Shown here: positions 1 to 10,200 of the stretch, piece by piece
Layout of the letters: every line of letters starts with the position of its first letter
Numbering within the stretch: the stretch's first letter is position 1
DNA from: Methylomonas methanica
GTDB lineage: Bacteria; Pseudomonadota; Gammaproteobacteria; Methylococcales; Methylomonadaceae
NCBI RefSeq assembly: GCF_001644035.1
Contig: NZ_LUUG01000082.1
Location: 124,001-188,000, forward strand
Direction of reading: 5' to 3'
DNA length: 64,000 nucleotides
The notes under the pieces: generated by a model
What the model was told of the DNA's origin: nothing
Databases searched by the model: none
What the model saw: the letters and a program-made list of their open reading frames with translations, nothing else
Translations under genes and position numbers: made by a program

Positions 1-82
1 GGGATAAATATAATCCTTGCCCATCCGCACTTTGGCCTCGACCATCAGGGCGTACTTTTTTTGGGCAATGTGGCACTGACAT

Positions 83-526
83 TCAAAAAACCAAGCGCAT
101 GGGCAACATCTCCGACGCCCTGAAGCCCTGTCGCCGGTAAAAGTGCTGAGCATGCAGGTTATCGGCGTCGGTCAACAAGCTAAGCCGGCGACAACCATTT
201 TGCCGGGCAAACTCCACCGCGTGCTCCAGCAACAGGCTACCCACGCCTTGCCCGCGGACATCACTTAACACGATCATGTCTTCCAGCCAGGCCACCCGCT
301 CGCCCAGCGCGGTGGAGACTGTGTAGAGCAGATTAACCATACCCACAATTTGGCTGTCATGGCGCGCTACAAAAATATGACCGATGTTCGGGTCGGTAAT
401 GATGCGCGTCAATCCCCGACTCTGCGCCTCATAATCCGGCCGAAACTCTGCTTCTTGACTGAATAGTTCGCTCAACAGATGGCAAAGCGCCGGGATGTCG
501 GCAGGGCTAGCCAGGCTTATTTCCAC
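83..526 (-). CDS. GNAT-family N-acetyltransferase
   Basis: A 147-residue single-domain acetyltransferase. The acetyl-CoA binding signature RGQGVGS lies near residue 91 and is followed by the helix and the AQHFYRRQGF motif typical of the GNAT C-terminal half. The substrate cannot be told from the sequence; soluble, no signal peptide. The start is GTG, preceded by GGGAG at a good spacing, and no ATG lies nearby upstream. It is separated from yceI by about 90 bp and transcribed in the same direction. Family assignment is firm, function beyond acyl transfer is unknown. Confidence 0.85.
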   Translation of the reverse strand: MEISLASPADIPALCHLLSELFSQEAEFRPDYEAQSRGLTRIITDPNIGHIFVARHDSQIVGMVNLLYTVSTALGERVAWLEDMIVLSDVRGQGVGSLLLEHAVEFARQNGCRRLSLLTDADNLHAQHFYRRQGFRASEMLPMRLVF

Positions 527-618
527 TTCTATCTCCCGTATCCGACCAAGGGTTTAAAGTGCACTGTTCAGCACATTGGTAAAGAGTTGTTTCCGCATAG
601 CTCAAACCACTTGGCAAC

Positions 619-1185
619 TTAATCCTTAACTGCTTCAACCTGAATGAGTACCTTTACCTCGTCGCCCACCGCCGGCACATATTTGTCGATGCCAAACTCC
701 GAACGTTTTATCGTGCCAACCGCATCGGCGCCGCAGGTGTACTTTAATCTGATGACATTCATCCCGCAGTAAAAGCGTTCGACATTCAAGTGTACGGGCT
801 TGCTGATCCCATGCAAGGTCAAAATGCCATCAGCACCGACCAGTTTCTCACCTTGAAAACTGAGTTTGTCGGATTTGAAGGTCATCGCCGGATACTGCGT
901 GCTATCGAAAAAGTCTTTGCCACGTAAATGCTCTTCCAACTCCGCCAAACCGGTACTGATAGACGCAGTGTTGACGCTGATGTCTATGCTGCCTTTACCC
1001 GCCGCGGCATCCAATGTCACTTTACCGCTGGTTTCGTTAAAACGGCCGCGTTGCGTGGAAAAACCCAAATGGCTGATTTCAAAGCTGGGGAAGGTGTGAT
1101 GGCTATCGATGGTATAACTATCGGCGGCCAGCACGCTAAAACTTAAGAGACAGGCGGCGGTTGCGGTACTCAGTTTTCTAATCAT
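619..1185 (-). CDS. YceI-family periplasmic lipid-binding protein
   Basis: An exported 188-residue protein: a signal peptide (basic start, hydrophobic stretch, cleavage near VLAAD) followed by the YceI beta-barrel, with SYTIDSHHTFPSFEISHLG at the start of the domain and LHGISKPV in the middle. Family members bind polyisoprenoid lipids; the role here is not known. The ATG two codons downstream of the longest possible start is preferred because AAGGAG lies six bases ahead of it. Two cysteines in the second half (YCGMNVIRLKYTCGAD) could form a disulfide. Confidence 0.85.
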   Translation of the reverse strand: MIRKLSTATAACLLSFSVLAADSYTIDSHHTFPSFEISHLGFSTQRGRFNETSGKVTLDAAAGKGSIDISVNTASISTGLAELEEHLRGKDFFDSTQYPAMTFKSDKLSFQGEKLVGADGILTLHGISKPVHLNVERFYCGMNVIRLKYTCGADAVGTIKRSEFGIDKYVPAVGDEVKVLIQVEAVKD

Positions 1186-1291
1186 GATCATCTCCTTTGC
1201 GGGTTAAAAAGCGAGCGGCACTGCATTATTGCAGAGACTTTGTGATAATAGATCAGCTTTAACTCTATCACTCTGGCCATTTGCCGCTCTC

Positions 1292-1636
1292 ATGCAACGA
1301 ATCTATTACTATTACGCGGCCTTGATCGGCTTTTTCGGCCTGTTTTTGTTAATGATGGCTTGGCATACGCTATTGTCGCCATCGAACAAATTGCCAACCG
1401 CATTGCTATTGTTAATCTCGGCCGGACCGTTATTACTGCCGTTTAAAGGCTTATTGAACCGCAACCTGAAAAGCTGCACCTGGATGAGTTATTTGAGCCT
1501 GCCGTATTTTGCGCATGGCGCCGCCGAAGCCTATGTCAATCAAATAGAACGGCCTTATGCGCTGCTGGAAGTATTGTTCAGTCTACTGCTGTGCTTCGGC
1601 GCTGGCCTGTATGTCTACAAAGCGGAAAAAGCCTGA
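1292..1636 (+). CDS. DUF2069 inner-membrane protein
   Basis: A 114-residue protein with four predicted membrane segments and the SYLSLPYFAHGAAEA motif seen in DUF2069 proteins. Function unknown. An in-frame ATG 63 bases further upstream exists, but the start here gives the N-terminus MQRIYYYYA that runs straight into the first membrane helix. The gene precedes hda by 11 bases, a pairing that I recall from many gammaproteobacteria, so the two are probably co-transcribed. Confidence 0.75.
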   Translation: MQRIYYYYAALIGFFGLFLLMMAWHTLLSPSNKLPTALLLLISAGPLLLPFKGLLNRNLKSCTWMSYLSLPYFAHGAAEAYVNQIERPYALLEVLFSLLLCFGAGLYVYKAEKA

Positions 1637-1647
1637 GCATAATCGGC

Positions 1648-2340
1648 ATGCAAGTTCCCTTACAATTCGAGTTTCAGAACGATCAGACCTTTGCCAGTTT
1701 TTTTCCAGGCAATAACGCCGAAATCGTCACTCAGTTGCAGGCCTTAGCCACAAACGGCCAGGAGCAACAGATTTTTATCTGGGGCGATGCCGGTAGCGGT
1801 AAGAGCCATTTATTGCAGGCCTGTTGTCAGCAAGCCAAGCTGGTGGGTAAAGATCCGTTTTATCTGGCATTTGACGCCGACAACTTGCCGGCGCCGACCT
1901 TGTTGGAAGGTCTGGAAGACCTAGAGCTGGTCTGTTTCGACAATATTCAAACGCTTGCCGACCACAGCGACTGGGAACACGCGCTGTTCGCTTTTTATAA
2001 TACCCATCGGCAGAACAATCATAAATTGCTGCTGACCGCCGATTGTCCACCGAAGTTTTTAAGTTTTGCCTTGCCCGACCTGAAAACCCGGATGGCGTGG
2101 GGGCTGACCTTAAAAATTCAGCCCTTGCGCGATGATCAGTTAATCGAGGCACTGACTTATAAAGCCCATTTTCTGGGCTTCGACATTCCGCCGGCGGTAG
2201 GGCGGTTTTTGTTGAATCATTACGTTCACGATTTAGCGGCGCTATGGCTGCTCCTAGACAAAATCGACCGCGCCACCCTGGCCGCGCAACGCAAATTAAC
2301 CATTCCGTTTTTAAAGCAGATTCTGGCTGACGAAACATGA
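1648..2340 (+). CDS. hda: DnaA regulatory inactivator Hda
   Basis: A 230-residue DnaA-related AAA+ protein. It starts with the clamp-binding type sequence MQVPLQFEF, has the F-x-SFFPGNNAEIV segment, a Walker A motif GDAGSGKSHLLQ and a Walker B-like LVCFDNI. Hda acts with the sliding clamp to stimulate ATP hydrolysis by DnaA and so limits re-initiation. Length matches the family (about 230-250). The start with the QL-type clamp-binding N-terminus is chosen over a longer frame that would overlap the upstream gene. The stop overlaps the next start (ATGA), so hda and the reductase gene are translationally coupled. Confidence 0.9.
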   Translation: MQVPLQFEFQNDQTFASFFPGNNAEIVTQLQALATNGQEQQIFIWGDAGSGKSHLLQACCQQAKLVGKDPFYLAFDADNLPAPTLLEGLEDLELVCFDNIQTLADHSDWEHALFAFYNTHRQNNHKLLLTADCPPKFLSFALPDLKTRMAWGLTLKIQPLRDDQLIEALTYKAHFLGFDIPPAVGRFLLNHYVHDLAALWLLLDKIDRATLAAQRKLTIPFLKQILADET

Positions 2341-3275
2341 ACAACAAGGTATTGATCGTGGGTGCCGGCGCCATCGGCGGGTTTTATGGCGGATTGTTAG
2401 CCAAGGCCGGCGCCGATGTATCGGTAGTGTGCCGCTCCGATTATGATGCAGTCAAACACTACGGCTACCGCATCGACAGTTGCGCCTTGGGCAATTGGCA
2501 ATTCATGCCAAACCAGGTTTTACGCCACGCATCTGAGTATCAAGGTCAACCGGATTACTTGATTCTATGTACCAAGGTCACCGCAGACATCGATCGAGTT
2601 GCGCTGATTCGTGATGCTGTAGCGCCGCACACGGCGATTGTGCTGATTCAGAATGGCGTCGAAATCGAACAAGAGCTGCAACAGGCGTTTCCGAACAACC
2701 TGTTAATCAGCGGCTTGGCGTTTATCTGCTGCAACCGACTTGCTCCCGGCGAGATTAGCCACCTGGCTTACGGCAAGTTGATCCTGGGTAATCTGTCTGA
2801 TGGCCATGAACCTAAAGCGCTGTATTTGCGCGACTTGTTCCTGAGAGCCGGCATCGAATGCGAGATCAGTGATGACATAATTGCCAGCCGCTGGCAAAAG
2901 TGCGTCTGGAATGCGCCGTTCAATCCGCTATCGGTACTGTCTGGTGGACTGGCAACTCAGGCGATATTGCAGAATCAGGAAAATTTTGTTCGCCGGGTTA
3001 TGCAGGAAGTCTTTAGTATTGCCGAGGCTTGCGGCCATCCGCTACCGGCCAATATTGTCGAAAATCATATTGCCCTGACCCGTGATATGCCACCCTACAA
3101 AACCAGCATGCTGCTGGATTTCGAACGTGGACACACAATGGAAACCGAGGCCATTCTCGGCAACGCGGTGCGCGCCGCCCAGCGGCAAGGTGTAGACTGT
3201 CCCTGCCTGCAATCGCTTTACGTACTGATGCAACTCCGGGAGTTGCAAATCCGTTCCAATAGCCTACTTAACTAA
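2337..3275 (+). CDS. panE: ketopantoate reductase family protein (2-dehydropantoate 2-reductase)
   Basis: A 312-residue NADPH-dependent reductase. The N-terminal Rossmann motif GAGAIGGFYGG is near residues 8-18; the C-terminal ApbA/PanE domain shows SRWQKCVWNAPFNPLSVL and the late TSMLLDFERG motif that contributes catalytic residues. The reaction would be reduction of ketopantoate to pantoate in coenzyme A synthesis. Several paralogous families share this fold, so the substrate is likely rather than proven. Translationally coupled to hda by an ATGA overlap. Confidence 0.8.
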   Translation: MNNKVLIVGAGAIGGFYGGLLAKAGADVSVVCRSDYDAVKHYGYRIDSCALGNWQFMPNQVLRHASEYQGQPDYLILCTKVTADIDRVALIRDAVAPHTAIVLIQNGVEIEQELQQAFPNNLLISGLAFICCNRLAPGEISHLAYGKLILGNLSDGHEPKALYLRDLFLRAGIECEISDDIIASRWQKCVWNAPFNPLSVLSGGLATQAILQNQENFVRRVMQEVFSIAEACGHPLPANIVENHIALTRDMPPYKTSMLLDFERGHTMETEAILGNAVRAAQRQGVDCPCLQSLYVLMQLRELQIRSNSLLN

Positions 3276-3495
3276 TTCACACAATTGACATTCTGCTTTT
3301 TGTTATTTTTCGGTTAGAATGTGAAGATTTTCATTGACCTTGTCTTTGAAGAAGCCGTGTGAATTTCGCCTCAGACCCTTGCAAAGCGAAGACCGGCCGC
3401 ATATTTCGCTAGACTAGCAGCTATGTGATCCACAACCAACCGTGGCAATGGTGCTGGGGTTTAAAAGTTTTTATGTCCATTTTTAGAGTATAACC
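3276..3495. other. intergenic region ahead of the EF-G gene
   Basis: A 220-base gene-free stretch between the reductase and EF-G genes. It is locally AT-rich around 3295-3340 and must carry the promoter and leader of the EF-G gene, but I could not settle on one convincing -35/-10 pair. No repeat or RNA gene was recognised. Confidence 0.4.
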
Positions 3496-5601
3496 ATGAC
3501 TGATCTATCGCTTTACAGAAACATCGGCATCTTCGCTCACGTCGATGCCGGTAAAACCACTACCACCGAGCGGATTTTGAAGCTGACCGGAAAAATCCAC
3601 AAAATCGGCGAAGTGCACGATGGCGCGGCGACTACAGACTTCATGGTGCAGGAGCAAGAACGCGGCATCACCATTCAATCGGCCGCAACCACCTGTTTTT
3701 GGCCGGGCAGCACCAACCAATTTCAACCGCATCGTTTCAATATCATCGACACCCCTGGGCACGTTGACTTTACTATCGAAGTTTATCGTTCCTTGAAAGT
3801 GCTGGACGGCGGCGTAGGTGTATTCTGCGGTTCCGGCGGTGTAGAGCCACAATCCGAAACCAACTGGCGTTATGCGAACGACTCCAAAGTCTCTCGCGTC
3901 ATCTACGTCAACAAACTGGACAGAATGGGTGCCGACTTCTACCGCGTCGTTAAACAGGTCGAACAAGTATTGGGCGCGAAACCGGTTGTAATGACTCTGC
4001 CTATCGGCGAAGAAGAAAATTTTGTCGGCGTGGTCGATTTGCTGACTCGCAAAGCCTGGGTGTGGGATAACTCCGGCGACCCATTGAAATACGAAATTAA
4101 AGACGTCCCTGCGGATATGGCAGAGCAAGTCGAAGAATGGCGCGCGAAATTGATCGACCAAGTGGCTGATCAAGACGACGACATCATGGAAAAATATCTG
4201 GAAGGTGAAGAGCCTACCGTCGAAGAAATCAAACATTGCATCCGCAAAGGCACCATCGCAATGGATTTCTTCCCGACTTTCTGCGGCTCGTCTTTCAAAA
4301 ATAAAGGTGTGCAATTGGTACTGGACGGCGTTATCGAGTATTTGCCGAACCCAACCGAAGTCAACCCGCAACCCGAGACCGACCTGGAAGGCGTACCTAC
4401 TGGCGAACACGCGATTGTCGATGCCGACCGCCCATTGCGCGCACTGGTTTTCAAAATCATGGACGACCGTTTCGGCGCCTTGAACTTTGTCCGCATTTAC
4501 TCAGGCCGCATCAAAAAAGGCGACACCCTGTTAAACACCTTTACCGGTAAAACCGAGCGTATCGGCCGGATGGTGGAAATGCACGCCGACGACCGCAACG
4601 AGATCGAAACCGCGCAAGCCGGCGACATCGTAGCCTTGATTGGTCTGAAAAACGTACAAACCGGTCATACCTTGTGCGACCCGGACCAACCAGCTACTCT
4701 GGAACCGATGGTATTCCCAGATCCCGTTATCTCGATTGCGATTTCGCCTAAAGACAAAGGCAGCAACGAGAAAATGGGTATCGCGATCGGCAAGATGGTT
4801 CAAGAAGATCCGTCATTCCGCGTCGAAACCGACCAAGAATCCGGCGAAACCATCATCAAAGGGATGGGCGAGTTGCATCTGGACATCAAAGTCGACATTT
4901 TGCGCCGTACCCATGGTGTAGATGTCAACGTGGGTAAACCACAGGTGGCTTACCGCGAAACCATTACCCAACGCATCGAAGACAGCTACACCCACAAAAA
5001 GCAATCGGGTGGTTCCGGTCAATACGCGAAAATCGATTATGTGATCGAGCCAGGCGAGCCAGGCAGCGGTTTTGTTTTTGAATCACAGGTTACCGGCGGT
5101 AACGTACCTCGCGAATACTGGCCAGCTGTTGAAAAAGGCTTTAAAGCCAGTATCGACAAAGGTGTGTTGGCAGGCTTCCCATGCTTGGACTTCAAAGTAA
5201 TCCTGACCGACGGTGGCTTCCACGCGGTTGACTCGTCATCTATCGCATTCGAAATCGCTGCTCGCGCCGCGTATCGTCAATCGATCCCGAAAGGTAATCC
5301 GCAATTGCTGGAACCGATCATGAAAGTTGACGTATTCACACCGGATGCACACGTCGGTGACGTGATCGGTGACTTGAACCGTCGCCGTGGCATGATCAAA
5401 TCCCAAGATGCAGGCATTACCGGTGTACGTATCAAAGCCGACGTACCATTGAGCGACATGTTTGGTTACATCGGCGATTTGCGCACCATGACGTCAGGTC
5501 GCGGCCAGTTCTCCATGGAGTTCTCGCACTACACGGCTTGCCCTCGCAACGTCGCGGAAGAAGTGATCAAAGAAGTTAAAGAACGTAACAAAGACAAATA
5601 A
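3496..5601 (+). CDS. fusA: translation elongation factor G, stand-alone copy
   Basis: A 701-residue translational GTPase with all G motifs: AHVDAGKTT (G1), [10 protein letters not shown] (G2), DTPGH (G3) and NKLD (G4), followed by domain II and the EF-G domains IV and V ([20 protein letters not shown]). It catalyses translocation and/or, for some second copies, ribosome recycling. It is not in a str operon (no rpsL, rpsG or tuf nearby), so it may be the second EF-G type that many proteobacteria carry. It is followed by two hairpins and then the ferredoxin gene. Confidence 0.92.
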   Translation: MTDLSLYRNIGIFAHVDAGKTTTTERILKLTGKIHKIGEVHDGAATTDFMVQEQERGITIQSAATTCFWPGSTNQFQPHRFNIIDTPGHVDFTIEVYRSLKVLDGGVGVFCGSGGVEPQSETNWRYANDSKVSRVIYVNKLDRMGADFYRVVKQVEQVLGAKPVVMTLPIGEEENFVGVVDLLTRKAWVWDNSGDPLKYEIKDVPADMAEQVEEWRAKLIDQVADQDDDIMEKYLEGEEPTVEEIKHCIRKGTIAMDFFPTFCGSSFKNKGVQLVLDGVIEYLPNPTEVNPQPETDLEGVPTGEHAIVDADRPLRALVFKIMDDRFGALNFVRIYSGRIKKGDTLLNTFTGKTERIGRMVEMHADDRNEIETAQAGDIVALIGLKNVQTGHTLCDPDQPATLEPMVFPDPVISIAISPKDKGSNEKMGIAIGKMVQEDPSFRVETDQESGETIIKGMGELHLDIKVDILRRTHGVDVNVGKPQVAYRETITQRIEDSYTHKKQSGGSGQYAKIDYVIEPGEPGSGFVFESQVTGGNVPREYWPAVEKGFKASIDKGVLAGFPCLDFKVILTDGGFHAVDSSSIAFEIAARAAYRQSIPKGNPQLLEPIMKVDVFTPDAHVGDVIGDLNRRRGMIKSQDAGITGVRIKADVPLSDMFGYIGDLRTMTSGRGQFSMEFSHYTACPRNVAEEVIKEVKERNKDK

Positions 5602-5610
5602 GCATCATAT

Positions 5611-5630
5611 GGGCCGACCTTGTTCGGCCC
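5611..5630 (+). terminator. hairpin just after EF-G gene
   Basis: Seven-base-pair stem GGGCCGA/TCGGCCC around a six-base loop, ten bases after the EF-G stop. It is followed by TTACTCTGCTT, a weak T tract, so it is probably the first part of a two-hairpin terminator. Confidence 0.6.
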
Positions 5631-5658
5631 TTACTCTGCTTAATATTGCCGATCAGTC

Positions 5659-5681
5659 ACCTGCCGCGTTAAGCGGCAGGT
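5659..5681 (+). terminator. second hairpin after EF-G gene
   Basis: Nine-base-pair perfect stem (ACCTGCCGC and its complement) with a GTTAA loop followed by GCATTTTT. This is a good intrinsic terminator for the EF-G transcript, ahead of the ferredoxin gene. Confidence 0.7.
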
Positions 5682-5750
5682 GCATTTTTAACCATACAGT
5701 TTCCGCCATGTACGGAAACTTGTTCATTTACCTAACCTTGGAAGAACAAT

Positions 5751-6074
5751 ATGGCTTTTGTAATCACCGAAAACTGCATCAAATGCAAATTTACCGACTG
5801 TGTTGACGTATGCCCCGTCGATTGCTTTCATGAAGGTCCCAATTTTCTGGTCATAGACCCTGACGAATGTATCGATTGCACACTGTGTGAACCCGAATGC
5901 CCAGCCAACGCCATCCACGCGGAAGACGAGCTACCCGAAGGTCAAGAGCACTTCGCGGCACTGAACGCGGAACTGGCCAAACAGTGGCCTATCATTACGG
6001 AAGTGAAAGACTCTCTGCCGGACGCCGACGAATGGAACGGCAAACCCGGTAAACTTGCGTTATTGGAAAAGTAA
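5751..6074 (+). CDS. fdxA: 7Fe ferredoxin FdxA
   Basis: A 107-residue ferredoxin of the Azotobacter FdI type with one [3Fe-4S] and one [4Fe-4S] cluster. The first cysteine set is in [18 protein letters not shown] (residues 9-26) and the second in [12 protein letters not shown] (about residues 40-51). The acidic C-terminal extension up to LALLEK is typical of this type. It is a low-potential electron carrier in the cytoplasm; the partner is unknown. The Shine-Dalgarno GGAAG precedes the ATG. It forms a single-gene unit with its own terminator. Confidence 0.92.
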   Translation: MAFVITENCIKCKFTDCVDVCPVDCFHEGPNFLVIDPDECIDCTLCEPECPANAIHAEDELPEGQEHFAALNAELAKQWPIITEVKDSLPDADEWNGKPGKLALLEK

Positions 6075-6101
6075 GAACTGTCATTATCTAATGCAATACC
6101 G

Positions 6102-6136
6102 AACCCATACCCTTCCTAACCGAAAGGGTATGGGTT
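6102..6136 (+). terminator. strong hairpin after fdxA
   Basis: A perfect 13-base-pair inverted repeat (AACCCATACCCTT and its complement) with a nine-base loop, located between fdxA and the convergent RRM-DUF3240 gene. The T tracts on either side are poor, but position and strength suit a bidirectional terminator. Confidence 0.6.
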
Positions 6137-6165
6137 CAACCCATCGTTAAAGCACCCGCTTAGAA

Positions 6166-6879
6166 CTAGATTTCACCCTTTTCGACCACCGGCATGATCC
6201 AGTAATGGATACCGGATCCGGCAAATTCGGACTTCAATTTTTCAAGCAAGGCGGAAATAGCCATTTTCTCGGCATAAATCTGAAAGCGCGCGGTTTGCTG
6301 ATCGGCATCGTCGGCTTCGGTAAGAAATTTGGTGATTTTGTGCTCGCCTGTATCGCTATTAAGCAGCTCTTCCTCAAAACTGATCAGGCACTCCATCATC
6401 GGCCCTTCCATGACGGGCGGTACGATAAATGAAATGGAGAATTGTTGATGATGGACAGTTCTGAAAAAATCGTCTTCGCTGTTAAAACGATCAGACGCAT
6501 TTTTGATCACTTGCAGATATTTACCGCGCCTGCGGTCGCCCTTGCGCTTTTCGATAATATCGGCAGACACCGGGGTCTGATTTTGGCGCGGATCGTTGTA
6601 CCAACTACGATGGTAATAAGGCCTAACCACCACCATTCTGCCGTTAAAGCGCCGATTTTTTAAACCTTTAATAACTCTTTGCACGGATAGTTCGGAATCC
6701 AGCGTTACCACCCCGTGGTATTCGATAGTGCCTATGCGGGTATCCTGTAAGGCCAGAATCTCCACATCGACTATACGGCCGGATTTTCTGAACAAGCCAC
6801 TTTTCAAAGCAGGGGCCACAAATTCGGAAATTTCAGTATGCCTGGTATTAGCAGGAATTCGTCGCAAAAAAATGTTCAT
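6166..6879 (-). CDS. RRM RNA-binding domain fused to a DUF3240 domain
   Basis: A 237-residue two-domain protein. Residues 1-80 look like an RNA recognition motif: MNIFLRRIP as the RNP2-type strand, YHGVVTLDS as the RNP1-type strand and LKNRRFNGRMVVVRPYY as the last strand. A basic linker follows (YHRSWYNDPRQ, KRKGDRRRGKY). Residues 140-237 match the DUF3240 protein encoded 98 bases upstream: its FQIYAEKMAISALLEKLKSE and FAGSGIHYWIMPVVEKG align closely with FQMYVERQNISALLTKLKAD and FAGSGLHYWLVPAIEQG. DUF3240 is, from memory, a small PII-like family linked to metal RND pumps. The gene is last in the efflux operon direction. The domain reading is mine; function is unknown. Confidence 0.7.
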   Translation of the reverse strand: MNIFLRRIPANTRHTEISEFVAPALKSGLFRKSGRIVDVEILALQDTRIGTIEYHGVVTLDSELSVQRVIKGLKNRRFNGRMVVVRPYYHRSWYNDPRQNQTPVSADIIEKRKGDRRRGKYLQVIKNASDRFNSEDDFFRTVHHQQFSISFIVPPVMEGPMMECLISFEEELLNSDTGEHKITKFLTEADDADQQTARFQIYAEKMAISALLEKLKSEFAGSGIHYWIMPVVEKGEI

Positions 6880-6977
6880 AGGGCTATGTGTGGCAAGAAA
6901 AATAGCTCATTCAAAAATGTTTAACCGCTGTTTGCCTGAACTGTAGCATCCCCAGTACATTTCTGCATGCTTTATGC

Positions 6978-7283
6978 TTAGATGATGCCTTGTTCGATAG
7001 CCGGTACCAGCCAATAATGAAGTCCGGAACCGGCAAAATCCGCCTTTAGCTTAGTCAATAATGCGGAAATGTTTTGTCTTTCGACATACATTTGAAAACG
7101 AATTTTGCGTTGATGCCCTGCGACCTGCTCTGCTAGCGACAAACCCTGCTGATTGTGATCGTGAACATTGGCCGGAAAACTGGTGAAGCCCTGTCGCCAT
7201 TCCAATGACAACAGGCAATCCACAATGACTTCTTCCAGGCTGGGCGGCACGCTCATGGTCAGTAAAAATGCTTCATGACTCAT
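6978..7283 (-). CDS. DUF3240 family protein, RND-pump-associated
   Basis: A 101-residue protein with no signal peptide or membrane segment, matching DUF3240 by its FQMYVERQNISALLTKLKAD and SGLHYWLVPAIEQG segments. Its ATG overlaps the stop of the RND pump gene (ATGA), so it is translationally coupled to the pump; the longer frame would begin at TTG inside the pump gene. The fold is thought to be a PII-like ferredoxin fold, so a ligand- or metal-sensing role is possible but unproven. The same domain occurs as the C-terminus of the next gene. Confidence 0.75.
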   Translation of the reverse strand: MSHEAFLLTMSVPPSLEEVIVDCLLSLEWRQGFTSFPANVHDHNQQGLSLAEQVAGHQRKIRFQMYVERQNISALLTKLKADFAGSGLHYWLVPAIEQGII

Positions 7284-10200
7284 TTGCAATGCTCCGGATG
7301 GCGGCCGAATAGTTGATAAAGTATCGGCAACAAGATTAGGGTTAACAAAGTCGAAGATAGCAAACCACCGGTGACCACGATAGCCAGCGGCCGCTGAATT
7401 TCCGAGCCTGGTCCCGACGCAAACAGCAGTGGAATCAAACCGAACGCGGCGATGCTAGCCGTCATCAGTACCGGCCGCAACCGCCGCCCGGAGCCGATAA
7501 TCACCACCCGCGACAATTCCATACCGGTCGCGCACAGTTGATTAAAATAGCTGACCATCACCACCCCGTTTAATACCGCGATGCCGAGCAGGGCAATGAA
7601 TCCCACCGAAGCCGGCACCGACAGATATTCACCGGACAACCACAGCGCGAACACGCCGCCTATCATTGCCAACGGAATATTGGACAGCACCAACACCGCC
7701 TGCCGCACCGAGCCGAACGTGGAAAACAGCAACAAAAATATCAAGCCTAACGATAATGGAATCACCAGAGAAAGACGCGCGGAAGCGCGTTGCTGATTTT
7801 CAAACTGCCCGCCAAATTCAACGTGAAAACCACTGGGTAATTTGACGCGTTCAGCAACCGCCTTCCGCGCCTCCTCAACAAACCCGACCAAATCGCGACC
7901 TTCTACATTGCTGCGAATCACCACGAAACGCTGGCCTTTTTCCCGGTCTATCGAGACGACACCTTCCACCGCTTGAATCTTGGCCACGGCGGTAATCGGC
8001 ACATGGTCACCGTTCGGCAAGCTGATTTGTAAATTATCGAAGTTGGCGGTGTTGCTATCCCCGCGCAGCAGCAAAGGCGTGCGCTTGTTGCCTTCCTGCA
8101 CAATACCCAGTTGCACGCCTTCAATCTGCGCACGCAACATATCTTCGATGCTATTACTGTCTAGCCCGAAACGGCCGGCAGCTTCTCGATCAATACTAAG
8201 CTGGAGAAACTGCATGCCCTCATTTTTACGAGTAAACACGTCGCTGGCGCCGGGGATGGTCTTCAGCACCGTTTCAATTTGCTCCGCTTTATGATTCAAA
8301 GTATCCAGATCGGCGCCGAACAATTTGATCGCCACATCACCGCGAGTGCCGGTCAACATCTCCGAAACCCGCATTTCGATAGGCTGTGTAAAACCGAATG
8401 CAATCCCCGGCGTATGATCCATAATTTTCCGGATTTGCTCGATCAGCTCTTCCTTGGTTTCCATCCGCCATTCCGCTTTGGGCTTCAAGATCAGAAAAGT
8501 GTCGGTATCGTTCAAGCTCATTGGGTCCAAACCCAGCTCGTCGGTGCCGACCCTGGAAACTACGGTCTGTACTTCCGGAATATGCTCGAGAATGTTTTTC
8601 TGCACCCGGCCGTCCAAGGCCACCGAATCCAGCAAGGTAATTGACGGCAGTTTTTCCAGCTGCACAATGATGTCGCCTTCGTCCATCGTCGGCATGAATG
8701 TACTGCCGATTTGGGTGAATACCAATACGCTTGCCACCAACATGGCGCCGGCGCCGATAAAGACTTTTTTGCTGTTAGCCAAACACCAGGCCAGAACGGG
8801 CTGATACCACTGCAACAGTTTGCGCGGCAACCAGGGCTCCTCATGCGACACCTGTTTCAGCAACAACGAAGCCAGCACCGGAATCACGGTTAATGACAAA
8901 ATCAGCGAACCGCTTAACGCAAATACGATAGTCATCGCCACCGGCCCGAACAGCTTGCCTTCCAGCCCCTGCAAGGTCAACAGCGGCAAGAACACGATGA
9001 TGATGATCAATATGCCCGAAGTAACCGGCACCGCCACTTCGCGGGTGGCGCGATAAATCAGGTGCAATCGCGGTAACCTTTCGGCCTTTTGATGATCGGC
9101 CAGTTGAGTAATCACGTTTTCCACGACCACCACCGCGCCGTCCACCAACATCCCGATAGCTATGGCCAAACCACCTAGGCTCATCAGATTCGCCGACATG
9201 CCAAACGCGTGCATCAGGATGAAGGTCACCAACGCCGCCAATGGCAAGGCCAATGCCACGGTCAACGCGGCGCGCAAATCGCCTAAAAACAGAATCAGCA
9301 ACACCACTACCAAAACGATGGCTTCCAACAAGGCTTTGGATACGGTGTTTACCGCCTTACCCACCAGTACGCCACGGTTATAAAACACATTGATATGCAC
9401 ACCTTCCGGCAAGCTCGGTTGCAATTCCGCCAACTTGCTTTCCAGTTGTTCAATGGTCTTCCGGGCATTGGCACCGCGTAAACTAAGCACGACCGCCGTC
9501 ACGGCTTCGCCGTTGCCGTCCTTACTAACCGCACCATATCGGGTCAACGCACCGATTTTTACCTCGGCAATATCTTCCACTCGAGTCGGCAAGCCCTCGT
9601 GTTGCGCCACCACAATGGCCTTCACATCCTGCTCGTTCTTGATACGGCCTTCGGCGCGCACAATCAGCGCTTCTTCGCCCTCGGTCAGACGTCCGGCGCC
9701 GTCGTTGCGATTATTATTTTGCAAAGCCGCTTTTAATTGCTGGGTATCGATATTTCGAGACGCCATGCGAATATTGTCAGGCACCACTTCAAAGCTGCGC
9801 ACCAGCCCGCCCAGCGCATTCACATCCGCCACTCCGCTTACGGTACGCAGAGCGGGGCGGATGGTCCAATCCAGTAATTCTCGCCGTTGCATCAGAGTTA
9901 AATCGCCACCCTCAATAGCGAACATGAACATCTCTCCAAGCGGCGTGGTCATCGGCGCGATGCCGCCTTGCACACCTTCCGGTAAGTTACCCCACAAGGC
10001 GTTCAGCCGCTCCGCGACTTGTTGTCTGGCCCAGTAAATGTCGGTGCCTTCTTCAAAGTCCAGCGTAATATCGGTAATGGCATATTTAGCCAGCGAGCGC
10101 AGCATGGTTTGATGCGGAATGCCCAGCAATTCAACTTCAATCGGCGCGGTAATTCTTGCTTCCACTTCTTCCGGCGTCATGCCGTTGGCTTTCACGATAA

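Noticed and set aside
1-82. Coding-like minus-strand piece reaching the window edge (possible start at 45, reading MVEAKVRMGKDYIYP).
   Set aside because: Only about 15 codons are visible, with no ribosome site; it may be a real gene cut by the edge but cannot be supported.
1775-2374. 199-codon minus-strand open frame opposite hda.
   Set aside because: Shadow of hda; Arg/Pro-rich composition typical of antisense reading.
3505-4410. 301-codon open frame on the minus strand opposite the EF-G gene.
   Set aside because: It is an antisense shadow of a highly conserved gene with biased codon use; the translation has no recognisable features.
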